This document shows positions 6,567 through 9,236 of a stretch of 9,236 nt of DNA, in pieces; the first letter of the stretch is position 1; each line of letters opens with the position of its first letter. Origin of the DNA: Planctomycetaceae bacterium. GTDB lineage: Bacteria; Planctomycetota; Planctomycetia; Pirellulales; Pirellulaceae. The DNA lies in assembly GCA_002702965.1 (NCBI GenBank), contig PADE01000212.1, forward strand, positions 7,409-16,644, read 5' to 3'. The notes under the pieces were generated by a model. The model made no database searches, was not told the DNA's origin, and saw nothing but the letters and a program-made list of their open reading frames with translations. Position numbers and translations under genes: made by a program.

Positions 6567-8578
6567 GGGCCGGCCGGGCGAGGTTCGCTGTCACTGGCGC
6601 CGGTTTGAAGAGTGGTCGAGCACGAAAAGTACGTGTCGCCCCGCAGGCCGTCGCGATAGGTAGCCACCATCGCATCCGCCTGACGCGTGGTGATGTTCCC
6701 GGCCCGCGTCGCGTTCCCAACCAGTTTGCGAAACCGGTCTACCAGCTGCGGTGGATCGTATGCGACATACTCCAGCACCTCGGCCAGCGAGTCCCCGCGC
6801 GACTGCGCGAGGCAGCGTGTGCGTCCCTCCTCGAGGTGGACGCTGACGACGTTGGGGTCTCCCAACAGGTTGTGGAGGTCGCCGAGCGTTTCCTGATAAG
6901 CGCCGACCAGAAAGACACCGAGGAAATAGTCTTCGCCGATGCCCAAAGGGTGTAACGGAAGTCCCGCTTGTCGCCGTCCGTCGACCAGAAACTGATCGAG
7001 GCGGCCATCGCAATCGCACGTGATGTCCGCCACGATTGCCGTCTGAGTGGGTTTTTCACAGAGCCGATGGATGGGCATGATCGGGAACCACTGGTCGATC
7101 GCCCAGCTATCTGGAAGCGACTGGAAGATGCTGAAATTTCCGTAATAGACATCGTGCAGGTCGGGTAGGGGATCGAGGCTATCGGGTCCCTTGGGAAGGT
7201 CTTTCAGGCGACTCTGTATTCGCGATAGGATCCCGCGAAAGAGATGGTCCGCGTGCGCCCGTTCGCGCAGCGAAATCTGCCCGTGGTTGAACAGCGCGAG
7301 CAGTTCGCCGCGATAATAGACCGCATCGTTGTAGCATTCCTGCGTATTCTCATCGGTCAGCCGCGCAGCGACGGAGCGAAGGCTCTCGAGGAAGCGGTGG
7401 GGTGTGCCCGAGAATGTCTGCGGTGCCGGGGGCGCACAAAAGCGGTTCACTTCCAACACATTGAAGATCAGCACCGAGTAGTAGGCGGTCAAGGCACGCC
7501 CCGATTCACTGACGATATCGGGGTGTGGTTGCCCGGCTTCGTCGCAGACGGTCATGACTGCTTCGACCACGTCGGAGGCGTATTCCAGCGTGCCGTAGTT
7601 GCGACTGCTGGGTGTGTTACTGTGGGACCCGTCGTAGTCGACAGCTAGGCCGCCGCCGATGTCGAGGAAACCCATCGAGGCGCCTTCTCGGGCGAGTTCG
7701 ACGTAGATCCGCGAGGCTTCCATGGCGGCGTCGCGGACCGCGCCGATGTCGGGTACCTGCGATCCCTGGTGGTAGTGCAACATCCGCAAGCAGTCGAGTT
7801 TTCCCGCGGCTTTCAAGCGGTCCACGACGGCGAGAATCTGGTCGGTGTTCAAACCAAAGACGCTCCCCTCACCACTGGACCGCGACCAGCGGCCCTCGTG
7901 TCGTGTCGCGAGCTTGGCCCGTACGCCGAGCGTCGGAGTGACACCCCGCAGCGCCGCGCGCTCTAGGACCAGATCCAATTCCCCGGGCATTTCGAGGACG
8001 AGTATCACCTGCATGCCGAGTTGCTGAGCGCTGAGCGCCAGGTCGATGAACTGGCGGTCTTTGTACCCGTTACAGACCAGCAGCGCTTGCGGATCCCGCA
8101 GGTATGCCAAGGCCGCGAGCAGTTCGGGCTTACTCCCGACCTCGAGTCCAAAGTGATAGCGTCTCCCGCAGCGGGTGATCTGTTCGATGACCTGGCGTTG
8201 TTGATTGACCTTGGTCGGATAGACTCCGCGGTAACGTCCCCGGTATTGGCAACGGCGCATGGCGTTGTGGAAGGACGCGTTGAGTCGCTCCAGACGAGCC
8301 GCCAGCAAGTCGGGAAAGCGGAGCAGCAGGGGGGCGTGAAGGCCGTCACGTTGTGCCTCGTTGACAATCTCCAGGAGGCTCAGTGCGACCCGCTCACCCT
8401 CCTGCTCCAAGTAGACTTCGACTTCGCCCTGCGGCGAGACTCCAAAGAAACCCTTGGCCCAGCTGTCGACGCCGTAGGTCGCCAGCGCATCGCCGATCGT
8501 CCAGAGCGGCGGTGTCGGTGGGCGATTGACGATCGGCCGCACAGCGGGCGTAGCGAAATGGGGAGGCCTGAGGTCCAT
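6506..8578 (-). CDS. speA: Biosynthetic arginine decarboxylase SpeA
   Basis: This 690-residue PLP enzyme decarboxylates L-arginine to agmatine, the first step of the agmatine route to putrescine and spermidine. It is a fold-III, alanine-racemase-type decarboxylase. K123 in YPTKVNQ is the Schiff-base lysine (matching YPIKVNQ in E. coli SpeA). HYHQGSQ (268-274), GGG (308-310) and SESGRA (357-362) are phosphate and active-site segments. The C-terminal half carries DVYYGNFSIFQSLPD (476-490) and the ITCDCDG block (519-525), in which C521 is the expected active-site cysteine from the partner subunit. The usual motif is CDSDG, so C523 replaces Ser. E. coli SpeA has 658 residues. Here the conserved part ends near residue 650, followed by about 40 Pro/Ser/Arg-rich residues, part of which overlaps ygiQ. 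The ATG at 8576-8578 has only a weak Shine-Dalgarno sequence. No agmatinase or agmatine deiminase gene is seen in the window. Confidence 0.95.
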   Translation of the reverse strand: MDLRPPHFATPAVRPIVNRPPTPPLWTIGDALATYGVDSWAKGFFGVSPQGEVEVYLEQEGERVALSLLEIVNEAQRDGLHAPLLLRFPDLLAARLERLNASFHNAMRRCQYRGRYRGVYPTKVNQQRQVIEQITRCGRRYHFGLEVGSKPELLAALAYLRDPQALLVCNGYKDRQFIDLALSAQQLGMQVILVLEMPGELDLVLERAALRGVTPTLGVRAKLATRHEGRWSRSSGEGSVFGLNTDQILAVVDRLKAAGKLDCLRMLHYHQGSQVPDIGAVRDAAMEASRIYVELAREGASMGFLDIGGGLAVDYDGSHSNTPSSRNYGTLEYASDVVEAVMTVCDEAGQPHPDIVSESGRALTAYYSVLIFNVLEVNRFCAPPAPQTFSGTPHRFLESLRSVAARLTDENTQECYNDAVYYRGELLALFNHGQISLRERAHADHLFRGILSRIQSRLKDLPKGPDSLDPLPDLHDVYYGNFSIFQSLPDSWAIDQWFPIMPIHRLCEKPTQTAIVADITCDCDGRLDQFLVDGRRQAGLPLHPLGIGEDYFLGVFLVGAYQETLGDLHNLLGDPNVVSVHLEEGRTRCLAQSRGDSLAEVLEYVAYDPPQLVDRFRKLVGNATRAGNITTRQADAMVATYRDGLRGDTYFSCSTTLQTGASDSEPRPAGPHSSRSDPADGRPGRYPRPD

Positions 8579-8804
8579 CCGTGGAAGCCCTGGGATCGAG
8601 TGTGCGGAAACGGGATGTCAGGGGGCTCGACCGACCGGTAGCGTACTCGATCAGCCTCGAAATCAACAGACAAGTCGTGACGCGGGCATCCACAACGATT
8701 ACAGCGCCCCCTGGTCGACCGAGCGCGGGGATGAGAGCATGCACGTTCCGAGGCGGCCGAGGGGTCGCTGTCTCCCCGCGGTTCCTGGTGTGGGAAGAGA
8801 TGAC
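8579..8804. other. Divergent intergenic region, speA / carbon-nitrogen hydrolase
   Basis: These 226 bases lie between the two divergent start codons and should hold both promoters. I found no convincing -35/-10 pair on either strand. There is an 8-bp palindrome GGTCGACC at 8713-8720 and an imperfect hairpin between GGCTCGA (8624-8630) and TCGATCAGCC (8647-8656). Neither resembles a known riboswitch. Reading frames across the region are not supported as genes. Confidence 0.45.
8793..8797 (+). promoter_or_regulatory. Ribosome binding site deciding a GTG start
   Basis: GGAAG lies 7 bases before the GTG at 8805-8807. The nearby ATG at 8800 is in another frame and stops at once (ATG ACG TGA), so the GTG is the start of the hydrolase. 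Confidence 0.6.
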
Positions 8805-9236
8805 GTGAAGACGCTCCGAGTCGCGACCTGTCAGTTTTCGGTCGAACCGGATATTGAGCATAATTGTCGGTGGGTGCTCAAGCAGATCGATCAGGCGGCC
8901 CAGCGCGGCGCGCAGATTGCTCACTTTTCAGAGTGCGCATTGTCGGGGTACTTAGGTGTGGACCTGGCGGGCGAAGGGGCCCTCGATTGGGCCGCATTGC
9001 GGCGCGCGACCGAGGCGGTTCAACAGGCCGCGCGCCACCGCAAGGTATGGGTTGCGTTGGGTTCGACGCATCGCCTCTCGGTGGGACACCGGCCACATAA
9101 TTCGGTCTACGTGATCGATCCCAGGGGGCGGATTGTCGGTCGCTATGACAAACGTTACTGCACGGGTGAGTTGCGGCGCTCACCCTCGTTCGACCTGGCA
9201 CATTATTCCCCCGGAGATCACTTCACGACGTTCCGT
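8805..9236 (+). CDS. Carbon-nitrogen hydrolase (nitrilase superfamily), 3' truncated by window
   Basis: The first 144 residues of a nitrilase-superfamily amidase/nitrilase are visible, and the frame is open to the window end. The family acts on amide, nitrile or carbamoyl C-N bonds with a Glu-Lys-Cys triad. E43 in the HFSECALSGY segment (residues 40-49) is the catalytic glutamate, with Ser where most members have Pro. K116 in RYDKRYCTGE (113-122) is the catalytic lysine. PGDHFTTFR (136-144) matches the strand before the catalytic cysteine, which would lie just past the edge. The N-terminus (TLRVATCQF) is typical. A GTG start is used, with GGAAG 7 bases ahead. The gene is divergent from speA with 226 bases between starts. 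The visible motifs do not resemble N-carbamoylputrescine amidase (AguB) closely enough to name it. With no C-terminus visible, a larger protein with this domain at its N-terminus cannot be excluded. Confidence 0.88.
   Translation, partial: MKTLRVATCQFSVEPDIEHNCRWVLKQIDQAAQRGAQIAHFSECALSGYLGVDLAGEGALDWAALRRATEAVQQAARHRKVWVALGSTHRLSVGHRPHNSVYVIDPRGRIVGRYDKRYCTGELRRSPSFDLAHYSPGDHFTTFR

Noticed and set aside
8624..8656. Imperfect hairpin upstream of speA as a possible riboswitch
   Set aside because: The pairing is short and interrupted by a bulge, and it matches no riboswitch class I know. Likely chance in GC-rich DNA.
8394..8924. A 176-codon minus-strand frame spanning the speA / hydrolase intergenic region
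   Set aside because: It overlaps the starts of both speA (in another frame) and the nitrilase-family gene, has no conserved motif, and is low-complexity Arg/Pro/Ser-rich.

Overview
The window looks like a chromosomal piece of a GC-rich planctomycete, or less likely another PVC bacterium. The main pointer is the DUF1501 protein with a twin-arginine leader, a family greatly expanded in Planctomycetota. Supporting signs are the PhyH and Gfo/Idh/MocA genes, both abundant in that group, and mostly weak Shine-Dalgarno sequences. I see no insertion sequence, phage gene, tRNA, rRNA or CRISPR array.

Layout. (1) Positions 1-71 are a leader with no assignable gene. 72-1415 (+) is a Tat-exported DUF1501 protein closed by a clear rho-independent terminator at 1447-1482. 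(2) 1512-4231 (-) holds three genes in one direction: a PhyH-family Fe(II)/2-oxoglutarate dioxygenase at 3470-4231, a Gfo/Idh/MocA NAD(P)-dependent oxidoreductase at 2297-3358, and 14 bases further a second PhyH dioxygenase at 1512-2282 that resembles ectoine hydroxylase. They look like one small-molecule oxidation cassette. (3) 4232-4511 is a divergent intergenic region. (4) 4512-6566 (+) is a YgiQ-family radical SAM protein. (5) 6506-8578 (-) is biosynthetic arginine decarboxylase SpeA, convergent with ygiQ and overlapping its 3' end by 61 bases. (6) 8579-8804 is a divergent intergenic region. (7) 8805-9236 (+) is the N-terminal part of a carbon-nitrogen (nitrilase-superfamily) hydrolase that runs off the window.

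How they work together. The PhyH/Gfo-Idh/PhyH genes plausibly hydroxylate and then dehydrogenate, or otherwise remodel, one small metabolite that the sequence does not identify. SpeA makes agmatine from arginine for polyamine synthesis. The divergent carbon-nitrogen hydrolase could in principle act on a related amide or carbamoyl compound, but its visible motifs do not establish that. DUF1501 and YgiQ appear functionally separate from these. Most of the window is recognisable household and accessory metabolism. The least explained part is the dioxygenase cassette.
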